Source: Atopsyche davidsoni
Taxonomy: Eukaryota > Arthropoda > Insecta > Trichoptera > Hydrobiosidae
DNA length: 64,000 nucleotides
Direction: 5' to 3'
NCBI GenBank assembly: GCA_022113835.1
Contig: JAILWY010000026.1
Coordinates: 10,257,001-10,321,000, forward strand
Position 1 is the stretch's first letter; each line of letters starts with the position of its first letter. The position numbers were made by a program, and so were the translations under genes. Positions 25,981 through 40,200 of the stretch are shown here, one piece after another. The notes under the pieces were generated by a model, which worked only from the letters and a program-made list of their open reading frames with translations, ran no database searches and was not told the origin of the DNA.

Positions 25981-28900
25981 TTATCAATTGTGAGCCGCCG
26001 CGGGTGCCTGCACACGCGGCCCTCACATCTGCCCGGACCTGCCGCCGGACACCCCCCGACGCCGTCCCCTTTTGCACGAAGCCCGGACGCGGTTTGCATA
26101 TGGAAAATACTCCATATTTGATGTGCCCGAAACATAAAGCTTTTCATATTGAATCCCTAACTACATGGAGTCCTTTTGTTGCGCAGACACCGCGGAATCT
26201 AATTTTCGTGATACAATTAGTTCCAGATTTTCTAGTTAGCGATTCAACGTAATTTCATACACGCACGCCATACAAAAAGTAAAAATACTTAATGTTTATT
26301 ATTTTTAAATGTGTTTCTAAATTCCAGGAAACATTTTTTTATAATTTCATATAAGTAGGCGGTATCAGATTAAAATAAAACTTTGTATACTTCACATCGA
26401 TTGGCGTGCTTGATCAAAATGTAGTTCACGTAGTATATATGAGTACATCAGATAATTCTATAAATCATCGATAAAAATAGATTACTTTTTTTACCCTCAA
26501 GATTTGGGAGAAAAATAAAATAACTGAGTTTAAAAACTTTTATTCTGATCTATTTAAAATTCGTCCGAGGTTTGAGATAAAACTCACCTGGACTAATTAC
26601 CAGATAAAATTATACATTTTTGCTTTTATTTTGATGTTCGATATATTTACAATCATGTCAACAAAAAAAAAAATCCCGTGAATGTGAAATTAAATTGAAA
26701 ATAAATAACAATTTCTCAGTATCTTTCTAGTTCTTGTTTTGCGGTTTAAACTAACAAGGCATCAATTATACTTGTAATTATGCATACATAGTTTAAGATA
26801 TGTTATACTTTGTTGACTAAAGGATATTACGGCATTTCGTAAGTTGTTTATGAGAGTGCCGGTTTCCTCTATTTTAGTTGTAACTTTCACTTCGGAATTT
26901 GATATTATGAAAACTACTCTCAGAGTCTTGTGAGCCCAGTTTACGCTCGGCTCAGATATTTCCAACATAATGGAATTAAGAAAAATATACACAGACAAAT
27001 GGCCGGCTGGAGTATTTATTCTGCAGGCCTCGGTAAACTTTCCTTAACTCTAACATAAAAATCAAACGAAATTATTTTTTCTCAATGTTTATTGTTTTCC
27101 TTTTTTTATATGTCTAGTGTTTTTTAAATTTATTTGAATCAAAGCACATCTCACTGAAGACAGGCAATGCAGTAAATCATTCTCGTTGTTTGAATATAAA
27201 TTACCAAAGGCACTTATATGTTACATCAATCGATATGTCGACGATTACGATTTGAATAAAATATTCAACTTTCGATGTCAATCTATTGATGTAATTCTAT
27301 CGATAAATATTTTTTAGGACTATCAGCTTAACTTCATTGGTAATGTGATACTTTCATTTCTGAGTCCCCACTACATTATAATTTTTTCTAAACTTATATC
27401 ATTATATTTTTTGTACATTTTACATTATTTTTCATCTACTTACAAGCGGTGCTGCTTTAAAATACTGATATTTGTATTTTTCGTAAATATATTGTATTTA
27501 TTCTGTAGCTGAAAATTTGATGGTGTTCTTTTTTATATAAATCAATTGTTAAAAATCAACTACTATCTCAGCTCTAGTACTAATGTATAGAATGGTTATA
27601 CATATTAGTCCATTAGCCGCCCACCCTGGTTCTTTAACAATTAAACTAGGCAAATATGTCTAGGGCCGCAAGTAAATATTACCCCAGGCCCTTGATTGGC
27701 GGGGTCGCGGCCGGGGAAGAGCGATGGCGGTCCGCGAGCAAACAGCCGCCCGCCCCGCCCGAGATTGATAGTCGTATCAGTTTTTATAAATAAAAAAAAC
27801 GGCATCTGTTGAGCTGAAAATAATCATGGCTAATTTCTTACGTCTTCTTTGCTAAAATAACTCTAACTAAGTTTCATCAAAATAATCATTAATCTACTCT
27901 ACAGCAATGCTTCACTGTATTTCATCGCCAAACTGTTATTAGAACCTCTTCTACAAATATGTACTCCGTAAAAATATGAACTACTAAATCCTCACAAATT
28001 ACAATCATTTGTTGATTTTCTTCAAAGCAACTTCATTAATTAGCTGGCAACACTGTACGAGGTATTTTATTTTATTTTATCCTAAAGCTAAATTTTTATT
28101 CTGAGGAGCGAGAACACGTTTTTGGGAATTTTCCACATATATATGCAATGCATTATTGAGTTTTACTCTCGTGATAAAGTATTTAAGATAATTACACCAA
28201 AATACAGAACAATATACAATACATATTGCTTTTAGAAAAGGTCTATAATGACGAACACACCCTTTGTAAACCCTGAGACTTTTCTCTTGTCGGAGATGTT
28301 TCACCTACGCACACTTTTGCCATCTTGTGGCACATAGGTTGCAAAGGTATGGTCTAAAACTCACACGCAAAAAATTTAATATTAGAGCCATCACACTTTT
28401 TTTTCTTTTCTTTAATACACTTAATAGAGACATTCTACGCGCTATATTACCAGCAAAATAAAACAATAATGTGCCCCAGAGAGACTCGTATTTCGCTTAG
28501 TAGGAGATTACTCCCTTTTCGTTGACTCCAGACAACATTCTCTCAGACACAATGACAACACGCGGCCGGGGCTCAAACTCAGCCAACCAAAGCTTAACAC
28601 TGTAATAAACTACGGTGAAATTGTTGATATATATATACTTTGTAGTAGAATATGTTCTGTAGTTTAATAAAAATAAAAGAATAACATACGAGTCTTTGTC
28701 AGGTAGTATCGCGTAGCGTTAAAGTAAAATCCTAAACCACAATTCACTCTTTCTAATGTTCCAAATTTTTTTCTTGTATTTCGCAATATACACATGGCTG
28801 CCTCGACACCCATCTTATAAACCAATCTAAGTCTCTCATAGAGAATCTTGTAGAATTTTCCAGTCATGTTCCGGTCGTAGCGCCGTAAAGGATGATCCCC

Positions 28901-31227
28901 GGCGGGATGGCACTTGTATGCAAATTGCGGTTGACGTGAGGGCGAGGAGCCGGGGACGGCGTGTGAGAGCAGGTCACTCCCGCCGAGTGTGCTACGAATA
29001 CCAATGCCAATTTACATCCAACCCATAGGAAATACATTAGGTGCGTGATTTATGTTTTTACGATTGGAAACTCTTCAGTAATTTTATTTATTAATTCTAC
29101 GACTACCTCTATCTTTAGAGACGTACAAACTCACGTGCTGAGGATGCGTGTGATCTATTGGCGTACGTGACTGTTTTCGAGCGGATTGCTATGTTCTTTA
29201 GTACTTCTGTTTATTAACAGGAAAAATGTTTTTTTAAGGCCGCGCCACACACGCGCCATTCGGCTAATCCTGGGTTGTGTGTAAACCCATTGCCACCACG
29301 AATATGCTGTACTCATCCTTCCAGCCAGTGTCGGTTGGCTTACCTTTTTTTGTTAATAGTTTCCATAACACATAAGTACACAATATTTTTAAACTAACTC
29401 AAACAGAAAAAAAAAAGTTTGATTTATGATTATATATTTATAGATATTGTATAGCATTATTTAATTATTGAAAAACTTCACATCTTTATTCGTATTACAT
29501 GTCGTTATGTAATATTCGGTAGAAATAAAATTTAATTCAGGCAACCTCTTCTTAGCATAACCATTACTCTATCCATTTTTCTTTCAGAATTTGGTCGGTA
29601 CTCTTGACGATGCATGCGAACAATAAACAAAACGTGGCTGGTTTTACGGGTGAGGTGTCGCGTGATGTTTTTCTAAGTGCTCTACGTGCGCAGTAACATG
29701 CGGCAGGACAAAATACATTAGGTCTTCTGGCTTTTTTGTAGTTTGCTTTTATTACTAAACAATATGGTTTTATTTATAAATTAAAAATTGATATTTTACG
29801 ACAAAAACAATCCTTATAATTAGCAAACTTTTTGCTTAGCGTGCGCCATTTGCCACAATTGCTTCGGATGAATACTATAAGATATTTAGGCGATATAAGA
29901 TATACATGCGAGATGTGATGAATAGCATGCGTTTACATTTTACCTATAATGAATTGATAAATTAGTAAGTAGGTTCTGTTGGTTGACTTCCAACCTTACA
30001 CTGCAAAATTTTAGAAATGGTGCACAGAAAAATAATACATCCTGTCGAGAAGCATTGTCTCTGTATGCAACCGTCACTAGAATATTCTCCGATAGACTCT
30101 GCTATATTTTTTCCTCACGTTTATACAAAGTGCATGTTTTTATTTGGCTTTATCTCCGGAATATAATAAAGACTCTCATCTAGAGTTACAGTACACATAT
30201 GTTCTCGTAAGTCCAGTGACTCTTTCGATGTTATATCCCATCTCACGGAAAGTCAACATTGGCAACAGTCGTGCTTTTTTTAGTTTCTGCAATTCCTAAT
30301 TAGGAATAGTGCCGTGAAATATAATATATAATTATCTCGGTTATGCTAAAGTAATTTTGCGTGATAATATAAAAATATAAATACAATCTAGTTCTACCTG
30401 ATAGTTGTTCGATCGGCGGTTTTATAACAGTCTCTGATGAGATTAAGAAATGCTCGAGAAGAATAATTCCAAGCTTATTATCTCTTAATAAAGCAGCTCT
30501 CGTTAAAAATCAAAAACTCACTAAAAAGCAAGAGCGAGAAACAAACGAACGCAAAAACAATCTCGTGAAGATATTAGACAGCAAAAGACTGAAGCGAAAA
30601 AAGTAGGGATGTTATTAAAAAAAGTCACCGAGGCCTTATTTTTTTCTTGTTTTCATAAATATTACTTTGCATTACTGGATTAAGCCGAGTTTCGCTCCAG
30701 ATGGCTTATTTCTCAATGCTAATTGCCCCTTAAGATGGCGGACTGTCATGGCCGCCGCTGGTCGTGTCGTTCCCGCCAGCCTGCTTCATTAAAGTGCAAT
30801 TTCCTCGGGTGACGGCTCCGGCGCTATGCGCAAATATCCTATATTTAACTGTATGCTATTTTTTATTATATATATATATATATATATGATTATAACTTAA
30901 ATTAGAAGTATTACTTCAATATAAATCATTCGAGAAGTTTATTACTCTTTAAATCGGTGAATAAAGAAAGAAATCGATATCTGTTTATATTTATTTGTGC
31001 ATCAAGTCTCGTAATTGTAAAACTGTTGGATCGTATTACTTCTTAATTATTTTTCCATTAAATAGAAGCAATCGAACTTTTTAGTTAGCAGAAATAAGTG
31101 CTTGTCGTCCGTGAATCACCCAGTCTTCAAAATACAATCTTAGCTGACCTTTACGTAAAAATATGTTTGATGGGCAAAGTTAAAAAGAAATGTTTCATTT
31201 TGATTATTTTCTATTAAATTGACTAAT
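25981..31227. other. Non-coding stretch with GC-rich patches
   Basis: AT-rich with patches at 25980-26100, 27680-27780, 28880-29000 and 30720-30840. Around 27225-27306 several ATCGAT-type motifs cluster, ending in a perfect TATCGATA (27299-27306), the DREF core. An (AT)n run of about 22 bp lies at 30867-30888. A palindrome ATTCCTAATTAGGAAT lies near 30290-30306. No protein gene recognised. Confidence 0.4.
28553..28612 (-). repeat. tRNA-derived SINE remnant (minus strand)
   Basis: Read on the minus strand, the segment contains GTGTTAAGCTTTGG followed by GAGTTTGAGCCCCGG. These resemble the A-box end and the B-box/T-loop of tRNA-derived SINEs. The copy is degenerate: the A box is poor, no acceptor stem can be folded, and it is not a functional tRNA gene. 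Confidence 0.3.
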
Positions 31228-31253
31228 TGTCTTTTCTTTTTTTTCAGGTGAGT
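31228..31253 (+). promoter_or_regulatory. Recursive splice site (zero-length exon) on the plus strand
   Basis: A pyrimidine tract (GTCTTTTC then a run of T) ends in CAG at 31245-31247 and is followed with no gap by GTGAGT at 31248-31253. An optimal 3' splice site fused to an optimal 5' splice site is the definition of the ratchet points known from very long Drosophila introns. It lies on the same strand as ERK, 16.8 kb before ERK's first visible exon. This implies that transcription on the plus strand crosses this region and that a long intron is removed in steps. I scanned the window by eye for other CAG|GTRAGT fusions with a pyrimidine tract and found none as good. Confidence 0.6.
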
Positions 31254-34200
31254 AATCTCCGAGTTGCTTCGTTCTTAAATATAAAGACATCTTCCTGTCG
31301 GTGACGTATTGAGATATTTACTAAGTATAACGCATAATAAGCGTTAGTTTTATTTATTTATCATATTTTAAAGTCATGCACATATTTAGTGTTCACCTTC
31401 TAAAAAATCCTAGATTATATTAAATTTAAAACAGCTTTTTGACTTCTCGTTTTCGGTTATTTTGTTATAATTACATGGTTTGTAGACAAGTTTGTAAGAA
31501 CTGTAATTTTTAAAGTTTTTTTAAGTCATAACAAAAATGTGCAATATATATGTTGGTTTTAATTTCTAGTTCGTAAGTCACCTGACTCGAATATGATCGA
31601 TCTGTCTAGCCGGGACGAGCTTGTCCAAATACTGCGTAAAACTAAAAGTGAGGAGTTGCGCTACTCAAACCCATTCAAAGTATATCTCCTCGAAATGAAA
31701 GCCGGCCTTTGACAATCCTTTCTATTCCTTGAGTTCCATAAGTCATAAAAAGGATTTTTATATATAATCCAGCGAATGCAGTATTTATATACTTATTATG
31801 ATGATTATTGTTTTAAATTTTATTTTCGTTAAATCCGTTATATATTTTTTAAATTAATGCGACTCTTTAAGTACATGCGTGTTAAGGAATCTAGTGGGAG
31901 GACATCAGAGCTATAATAGCGGTCATCCATTAAAATTTGCTAGCTCAGAAGGGATTACAATTTTTTAAACGCCTTTTGATGGTTTGATTTATATTCACAT
32001 GTGTTGAGCTGCGTCTGTTGTTGGTGTTTCTAATGTTTCTGTTCCGATACAAGAGCCATTTTATAATAAAATTGTACATTTTCCATTAAAATAAGTATAT
32101 TAACAATGTACGCCAAAATATACAAACCATTCCAAGGTTGTCAACCATAGGTGGTATTCGCTATAGTTCTGACTGCTGAAAAAATCTTCAACATCTAATC
32201 TTCTTCTATAATATTTCTCTCTCTGTTTCGTCACTCTTATTGGATTAAAACTCGCGTCTGAAGTTCGACGTGTTAATACGCCTGTAGGCGAAAAATATTT
32301 CACTTCTGACGGCAATAATGTATTATGGTATAACTCGATAGTGTTAAGCTTTTTACTCCTTAATTTTTAAAGAAGTTCCACTTGAAAACACTCGTTTAGA
32401 TGCTTCGGTGTAATATTCTAAATCTCAATTTCGCACCTAGCATCCTCCGCGTCCACCCGTCCGCAAGATAGGTTGTTGTCCACGGGGGTGCCGTCCCTCA
32501 ACCGGAATGTCACTGCCAATTAATTAGCCTCACCTGGCGGCTTTTACCTGCCGACATTACCGAATATTATATCTGTTGTTTTTTGCATGAAGCCCATTAC
32601 CCGCTGCTAGTGGGGAGGTTTTGACGGGAGATTACTTTCACGGGGCTAGCGTTGTCGAGAGTAACGCAGTAATTATAAAACGCTTTTTAAATATTATTTT
32701 AGAGAGTACCTTTTGCTTTAATAAATTTGTAATTTTTAATCTTTATTTTGATAAAAAAATATGTGTATATTTCGGGTGTCAAAACTCACTTTATCTCTCC
32801 CAACAGAGTACCACCTATATAATCTCCTGACAATACGGAATTTTTCTTGTTTCGGGTGTCATTATTTTATTATTATTTATTCGATCGTTTATCTCTATCT
32901 AGATAAATTTGTGAAAATAATTTTAAAAAAAGTAATAAAACCAATCAAATCTGCAACGATAATTCATTTCAATAATTTGCTTTGTGTTTAATTATCAACA
33001 AACTTTTTTTCCATTGCACAAATCACAACGTTTTTTAGATAGCCATTTTATGGATTTGCTGAGGTACTCTCTGTTCCCTTTATTGTAATCCCACTCAGAT
33101 TCTAATACATGAAAAAACAATTAAAATAACTGAGCTAGCTAAGCACGATACGTTTCATACAATGGTTGTGCTTGAGTATTACTATATTATTTAGAAATTT
33201 ATTAAATTAACTATAACTCTTATAGCTCTATTAACTTCATCTTAAAAAGCTCATAATAACAGAATAATTTAGCAACAAGATTCCCTAAACGCCTATGTGT
33301 CCTTATAAATGCTAAAGCAGTTTACTGCATCGCTGTTTGAACAGGCGCTTCCGTGCATTATACACGTATCTTACTCTTTCAGTATTCGGGGACGTGTCGC
33401 CAGTGGCTTTTTAAATATTTTAATAATGTGATGAAGCTGGAGTACAGATAAAGTAATATTTCTTTGATGTTTATTTACACTTTTTTTTCTTGCCATTTAA
33501 TAAAATTCTGTGACTGCTCATGTTCTCGCTATATCTTCAATTTACGTTCACCAATTCGTATGACTTAATCATGAATCATTTTAATTTATTTTGGTTTCTC
33601 GCTTTTTGACCGTATTTAATTTGTTGGAATCAGCTTTGTTAGAAAATTATATTATAACAGTAGTATATTATCTCAAAGTAAGTATTTTTTCTCAGTTGAG
33701 ATTATATTTGACTCGGCAAATAAATTGTTTTTTTTTATAATTATTTCCTCGGCTTAATTCTCAGAAATACCAGCTTGGACAAGTTATTTCCATTGTGATA
33801 AAGCGATATCAAATATCGATGTTGTCTTTTGTTCTGGAATTGGGGTAAATCTTTTCATTACAAAAGCGAGATGTGATAAAGTCCCCTAAAGCCCGGGCTT
33901 GCTCGTGTCGCCTCGTGGCCGCGGTCTACGATCCGTAGCCAGAATTTCGTAGCGGCCCGCAGTACAAGCGGCGACCTGACTGGGGTCGTTAAGCCCGCAG
34001 TCTAACCGATAAGAGAATCCTGAAATAATTAGAGACCACACTGAAAATTAACACCACACTCACAGTATTTTTGTAAAATTAGCATTTTAGGTGCTCTAGT
34101 TGGCGGTGCAAATGGCTTATTTAGAATAGCAGTGAATGAATATAATAGCAATACTTCCAAGCAATGATCCAGAAAGTTTTCGATTTTGTGTTGAACATGT

Positions 34201-37200
34201 TGAATCAGTAATATTTTGCACGAAGGAACCAAAATATCAATAAGCAATTATATCCATCTGCTGCTTAAACTTGCGCTGTAATATCAATATATTGGCCGTC
34301 ATCTTGGAAGTTGTTTTCAATTGTGAATAAATCATTAAAATATATTTGAAATATACGATCTTTTTGTGTAAACTTCGCACAACTTTTAAATATTTGGGAG
34401 ATATCTCAATATGAGAATATTTCAATTTCTTTTTAGAAATCCTGAAAATGTCTTGATTTCTGATTATTTTATTGACTTAAGTAAGACATACGTTATGTAT
34501 CGTATAAATTATAAGTCGCGTTCAATATTTCAACTTATATATTATTAAATCACTCAGCCAGGCCTCAATTAGAGACTTTAGAATGTCTAAGGTAATTCCA
34601 TTAAAGAAAACAATTTGTGGTTTTTCTAAGAATCTGATATCTTACACATCAATAAGTAATTGATGTTGACTTTATCCAACTATAGGAATCAATTAACTCA
34701 ATTAAAGTAAACCAGTTTTAAACCAATATTTTAGGTGCTCCTTAAAATATCAATTGATGTACATTTTAATAATATCAATATTATTATTATATTAGGCATT
34801 TTGACTGCAAAAATGATAGAATATGTGAGCAATTACATTTCAAATAAAATATAAAAAATGTCTGTTAATTTTATTTATTCTTGGTAAAACTATGTTTGCA
34901 CAAATGAAGTCTCGTTTTATCTGACAAGACATTATTTGAAGAGGCACTTGGCCTCGGCTTCGTAGGACTCGGAGCCCCGGGGGTCTGCAGTTTTTTTGCA
35001 TCTGAGCGCTGTCGTGTTCCAGCGCTTTTTGCTCCGCCTGTAAGAGGTTCTTAGCATATTACCGCTGCCGCCATCGCGGACTCCTGCTGATCTCTTCTCC
35101 GCTCACCGCCGAGACTAAGACTAAGTTGGGAGCGGAGCGCGCTCGGTAATTTCAACTTCAATTTTATTTCACAAATGCGCTTTTTCCCGGTTTTTAAATA
35201 TTTAACGCGCCAAAGTGAGTGCATTGGAGTTTCAATGCGAAAAGTTATCTTGCGAACGGATCTGCTTGAATATTTTGATATGAATGAGCTTTTAGCATAA
35301 TTGAAAGTAGGTATAATTTATCAAGCATGTTGAATGGCTTTGTCTAAGTGGGGTCCCATTGTGAGCGAAGGGATAATGCCGAATTAACGAGACCGTTGAG
35401 TTTATTTGGGTTGACTGATTTCAGAATTGGACCCTCACATTCCGTTGATTAGCTTAAATATCATCTCAATGGTATACCATAACTGGCCACTGACAACAAA
35501 CCCTGCTATTTTTAAAACCAGTCACATGCTTTTGGTCCTACAATTTCTCATTCACTGATAAAAACTTCAGCTAGGTTCATGTATTCGGAAACTATTTGGT
35601 ATAGATATGTTATAAAAATACAATTAACCTATTCGGCAATTTATTGGGCACTTACCAAACCTGATTCTCATCCACCAGCAATACTGCGACAGTTATGTTC
35701 ACCGGGCCAGTCTGGCAAGGCAATTGTGAATCTTGCCTTTTTATGTGTAATTTTATCCGCTGCAGTTACACAGCTAACAGTAATGTGCAGTCATTTGCAT
35801 AGGAAGGTTTGAGGTAACTTTAGTTTGGTGGCGTCATGGTTCGCTTTTATATTTACTATTTTGCAGATTTTAAGTCAATAAATAAATGTAAACAACCGGT
35901 TTGTGTAAAGCGTTGAGATTTTAAGCGTTTTAATATTGACCCAGACAATATGGTCTTAGTGTAAAATACAGACGAATAAATCGTAGCATGATATTGAAAG
36001 CTATTTTAATTCAAACATTTTTTGTATTGTATCAATATGCCATTGTAAGATTGAGCGTGGGGGCGCGTGTATTGGAATTCCACTCGTCTCTCGCCGGAGA
36101 GGCTTATGTGGGGGTGAGAGCGACGCGGAAACTTAATTTCCGAATGTTGTCTGGCGTCGCGCCCAAATAACTTTCTCAATTTAATCGGAAACAACCACCC
36201 GCCATCTTACTCCCCCCCCCCCCACCCCTTTAATGATACTCGAAGGGTGAATTAAAAAACCGCCCGATCGTGAACAGAACGCAGGAGGTGTCCCCCCGTG
36301 CCTGAGAGACCGAGCTTTGATCTAGCAAGCGAAACAATATACGAGTAGTTTACAAATGTCTCGACCTTGCAAACGTCTAGTGTGTTCGATATTCTTGCAG
36401 ACGTATCACGTGACTACACCCAAGAAACTTTACGTTCTAGATTATTTTACTCATTAAATATGTTTCGGTTATTCATTACCAGTATCACTTGGCACCTTAA
36501 GTAGTGAATCAAATATTTTATTTATATTACGAGATTTGGAGTTGAACTGCAGTGTTATTGATATAATTTATATCGATTTTTCTTGTGAATAGCTATCTTT
36601 GTTCAAGATTGTATTGGTTGCACGTGTGTTTTATTTTATGATGCGACCAGTTTCGCTAAAAATCTATGCTATTATCTAATATCACCAACCTTAAAATATG
36701 TGAATTCATACTTTATCTTATGATTATCAGGTAAAATATTGTTTACAGGCACACATCGTGTCTAATTCAACAATAATGGCTTTAATATAGAGCGAGAATT
36801 TTACTCGTAATATACAAAATCAAAATCGATGCTTCTAGATAAACATTGTGATTCGCAAGCATTTTTGACATATATTATAAATGCACTATTTTCCTCCGGT
36901 AGACAAAAAATTCGAGGTTTCGTGAAAACATTTCGAGTATAAATCGATTACAAAAAACCAATATGAGTGATGTAATGCTGATTTATTGGATATTATAATA
37001 TTTATTTGTGGAATATAAAATAATTGATCTTTGAACTACTCTTGAATGCAATTAATTTATTCTGCTTGAAAATATAATGTATCCACGCAAGGCTGGTGCA
37101 CTCCACTGTACACTGGGTCACTGTTTCCTTATTTTATATATTTTTACCTTTACAACCTTATTTAAAAATATATTTTTTTGTGTACGGTTAATACGTCAAT

Positions 37201-40200
37201 TACTCAAAAATCAATCTCTTTTTACTTCTTTGAACATACACTATTATTTTCTAATCTCTGTAACGGTATCGTTGTAAACAAGTTTCCTTAGAATTTTATA
37301 TTTAACACTTCGCCTGGCTACGTCCCTGGCCCGGGCGACTTCTTATCTTGACCGCTTCTCCTGCTCCGCGACGTCAAACAACTTCCCCACAACTCTGGCC
37401 CACAATAAGCGAACTTGGCATTTATTTTTCCTGAAGACCGCGCCGTTCGCATACTGATTAAGGAAATTTGAAATTTTCTTACAGCTAAGTATAAACGCAA
37501 AGCGCTTGTATAATATTTTCTTCCGTAGTTCCGCACGAATTTCACTTGTGAAAATGTTTACCAATTCGACCTCCGGAAAAATCAAACACCTTTACAATGT
37601 AGCAGTTGAGATATTTATTTGTTGGTCTATTTTTTTTATGTACAACACATCTATGCTTTGCTTACTATAAATGTATGCGTGCAGTTCAATAATCGATTTA
37701 TGTGGATTACGATTCCTTGTAAAACGATCCTTGGTTATAACATGTACTGCTTATTTCATCTATGTGATAACTTCACTCAACACTGTCTGTGCTTTTTTGT
37801 AGTTTTAAAAATAGTTATTTTAATAATAAAATTTGAAGTTCCGCGTCTCTATAACTATTCTAGGACTTGTATAACTAAAACATTTTTTCCCCAATGTGAT
37901 TGATATCGTGCCGCAAGGAGTCAGTGAGTCGTCTAATGCTCTTTTTCCTCTCGGATTCATTTAATTTATCTTTCAAGACATAAAATACAAGTATTTTTTA
38001 TCCCTCTCCATTTTTTTTCTACTAAAACTTTAAATAATGTCCAACTTTTCCTAGCGTATACTGTTACAAACAAGTCAGACGTTTATTGTCCGCAAATAAC
38101 TGACATTATAACTTATGCTTTAACGTTCGTCTGTTTCAATCTAGAGCTGGCTAACTTTTCAGGTACGGAATTCTCGCACACAGTAACAATTAAACATTGT
38201 TCACATCTATTTTTTTTCTTCTTAATTAACAATAATGATTTTTGTCTTTTTTCTAAACAAATAAATTTTTGAATAATATTAAAAATCATAACATTTACCA
38301 TGATAGTCTCAACTTTTTATTGTTGTATATTAGCTGATCGCTTTGGCATCTGCAGTTCCAGTTTCAATAACTTTTGGACTATCTTGCAGTCCAATTATGC
38401 CAGCATTACTATTTCATAATGCAGCTCACCTCCGTAAAATAAATGAAAAAGCTCCAACTTAATTATTTGACATTGTAAAAAATAAATGACACAAAAATTT
38501 ACTTCCTTTCTCGCAATAACACGAGTAAAGTAGATTGTGCACGTGACATACACAGGAATTGTAAAGTCATCTATCAGTCGCTGAGACAAAAAACATGACT
38601 AATTTTTCAATGATAATGTTATCGCAATTGTTGCAATATCAACTGTATTCACTGCAATACATATTGTACAATCAATTACGAAGAAATTTGCTCTGACATG
38701 GGCAGATATATTCTCATTCATTGTATATACAGTTGTCGCTTTGAATTTTGTCTTTTCTTACCTTCCACTAGGGAAATTGCGCCACTGTGTCTTCTTATAA
38801 ATAATATAGAGGCACCATTCGGTGCTTTTGTACGCCGAGGGAGTGTTCCATCTTGGTTTCTCGCTAGTAAACATCTTATGTTCGTTTAATATGATTATGT
38901 TTATAATATAATTTACATTCATTTGCCTTTATTTAGGCTGGGGTTTCAAAGATTCTCTTGAAGCCTTCACCTTGTAACTAAGCGATATTCAAATTAATAA
39001 AAAAAACCTCGGAGTCTTGCCCTACGCCTTGGGCTGCCAACTGTGGAGAATTGTTTTACATAATTACTGTAAGTTCGGTCATTCTAGATTATTATTATTC
39101 ACGCCATTTTGTGGCAAGCCTGGAAATCTCGACCATGCCTTTAAATAGGGTGACCATAAATGTAAATTCATATTATTATTTGACTATAAAGTTAGTAACA
39201 ACGATAAAAACTTTTCGAATATAATTAATAATTATCTTTCTTATAGTGAGTGTTATTTGTCAATTAACTACTTTCTTGACGCAATCACAGGGCCTTGATC
39301 ATAAATTTATTTATCAAAACATGTATTTTATAATAATAATAATAATTTCATTAACCCTGTACGTCCATTCACATTCGTACCACGCTTAACCCTGAAAACG
39401 TGAAAAAATATTGTTGGTTGTTAGTAATTCCCAGATGAAGAAAAATATAGTTAAAAAGTTTTATACGGAACGCCATTCTGGTTAATGAATCGATAAATGT
39501 TGACACTTTCACGAACGAATCGCATTTCCTGCTCACAGTAGAATCATCATTATTGTTGACGTCCAATGTAAATAATGCGAAATATTAAAATCGAATCAGT
39601 AGGAATTGTGATACGAGTCAGTTTTGAATCAGTTGATACGGCCTACAATTTATTTTAGGCGATTACGTTAGGAGACAAATAATTAGCAAAACGACATTGA
39701 ACGCCCCTAAGGAGGTAAACGCATGGACACCTCTCATAAAACCTCCCTTGGCGTGGCTATTCACATAAAGAGGCGCTGCGAATTCTGGTTATTATTGTTG
39801 TTTGGTCTATGCACTGCGCCACTTCCGTTTATTGTCCATATTTCCAGCTTCTACCCTTAGCGGTCTCTCCCTTTTCCCGTAATGTAGTTTTAGCGCCTCG
39901 CCGGCCTTTATCGCTTCATTAAGTACTATCTAATAGTGTTGAACCGCTATAGTCGTATCGACGGCGCCACTACTTGCACATTATAAGCACTTTGCCTAAT
40001 ATGCATTTCTCTGTTTGTCGCAAGCACCTGTTGATTGTATCATTCTGCAATCTGCTGAAAGCTTTGCTCCGAACTCAATAATTTATAAATTCATCTGATA
40101 TTTATTTAATTGCGTAAGTGTATTTTAATGTTAATAATATTTTATTAGCTGCTCTCTTTGTAATGTAAATGTGCGTGTTCTCATAAGTGATTTTTTAACA

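Noticed and set aside
26578..26596. Minus-strand donor CCAG|GTGAGT as evidence of a minus-strand gene
   Set aside because: A single perfect donor without a pyrimidine tract, partner acceptor or ORF is expected by chance in 64 kb.
36720..36738. Recursive splice site (TTATCAG|GTAAAA)
   Set aside because: The upstream tract is rich in A and G and the donor lacks G at +5.
38148..38164. Second recursive splice site (TTTTCAG|GTACGG)
   Set aside because: The pyrimidine tract is short and the donor GTACGG is weak compared with 31247/31248.
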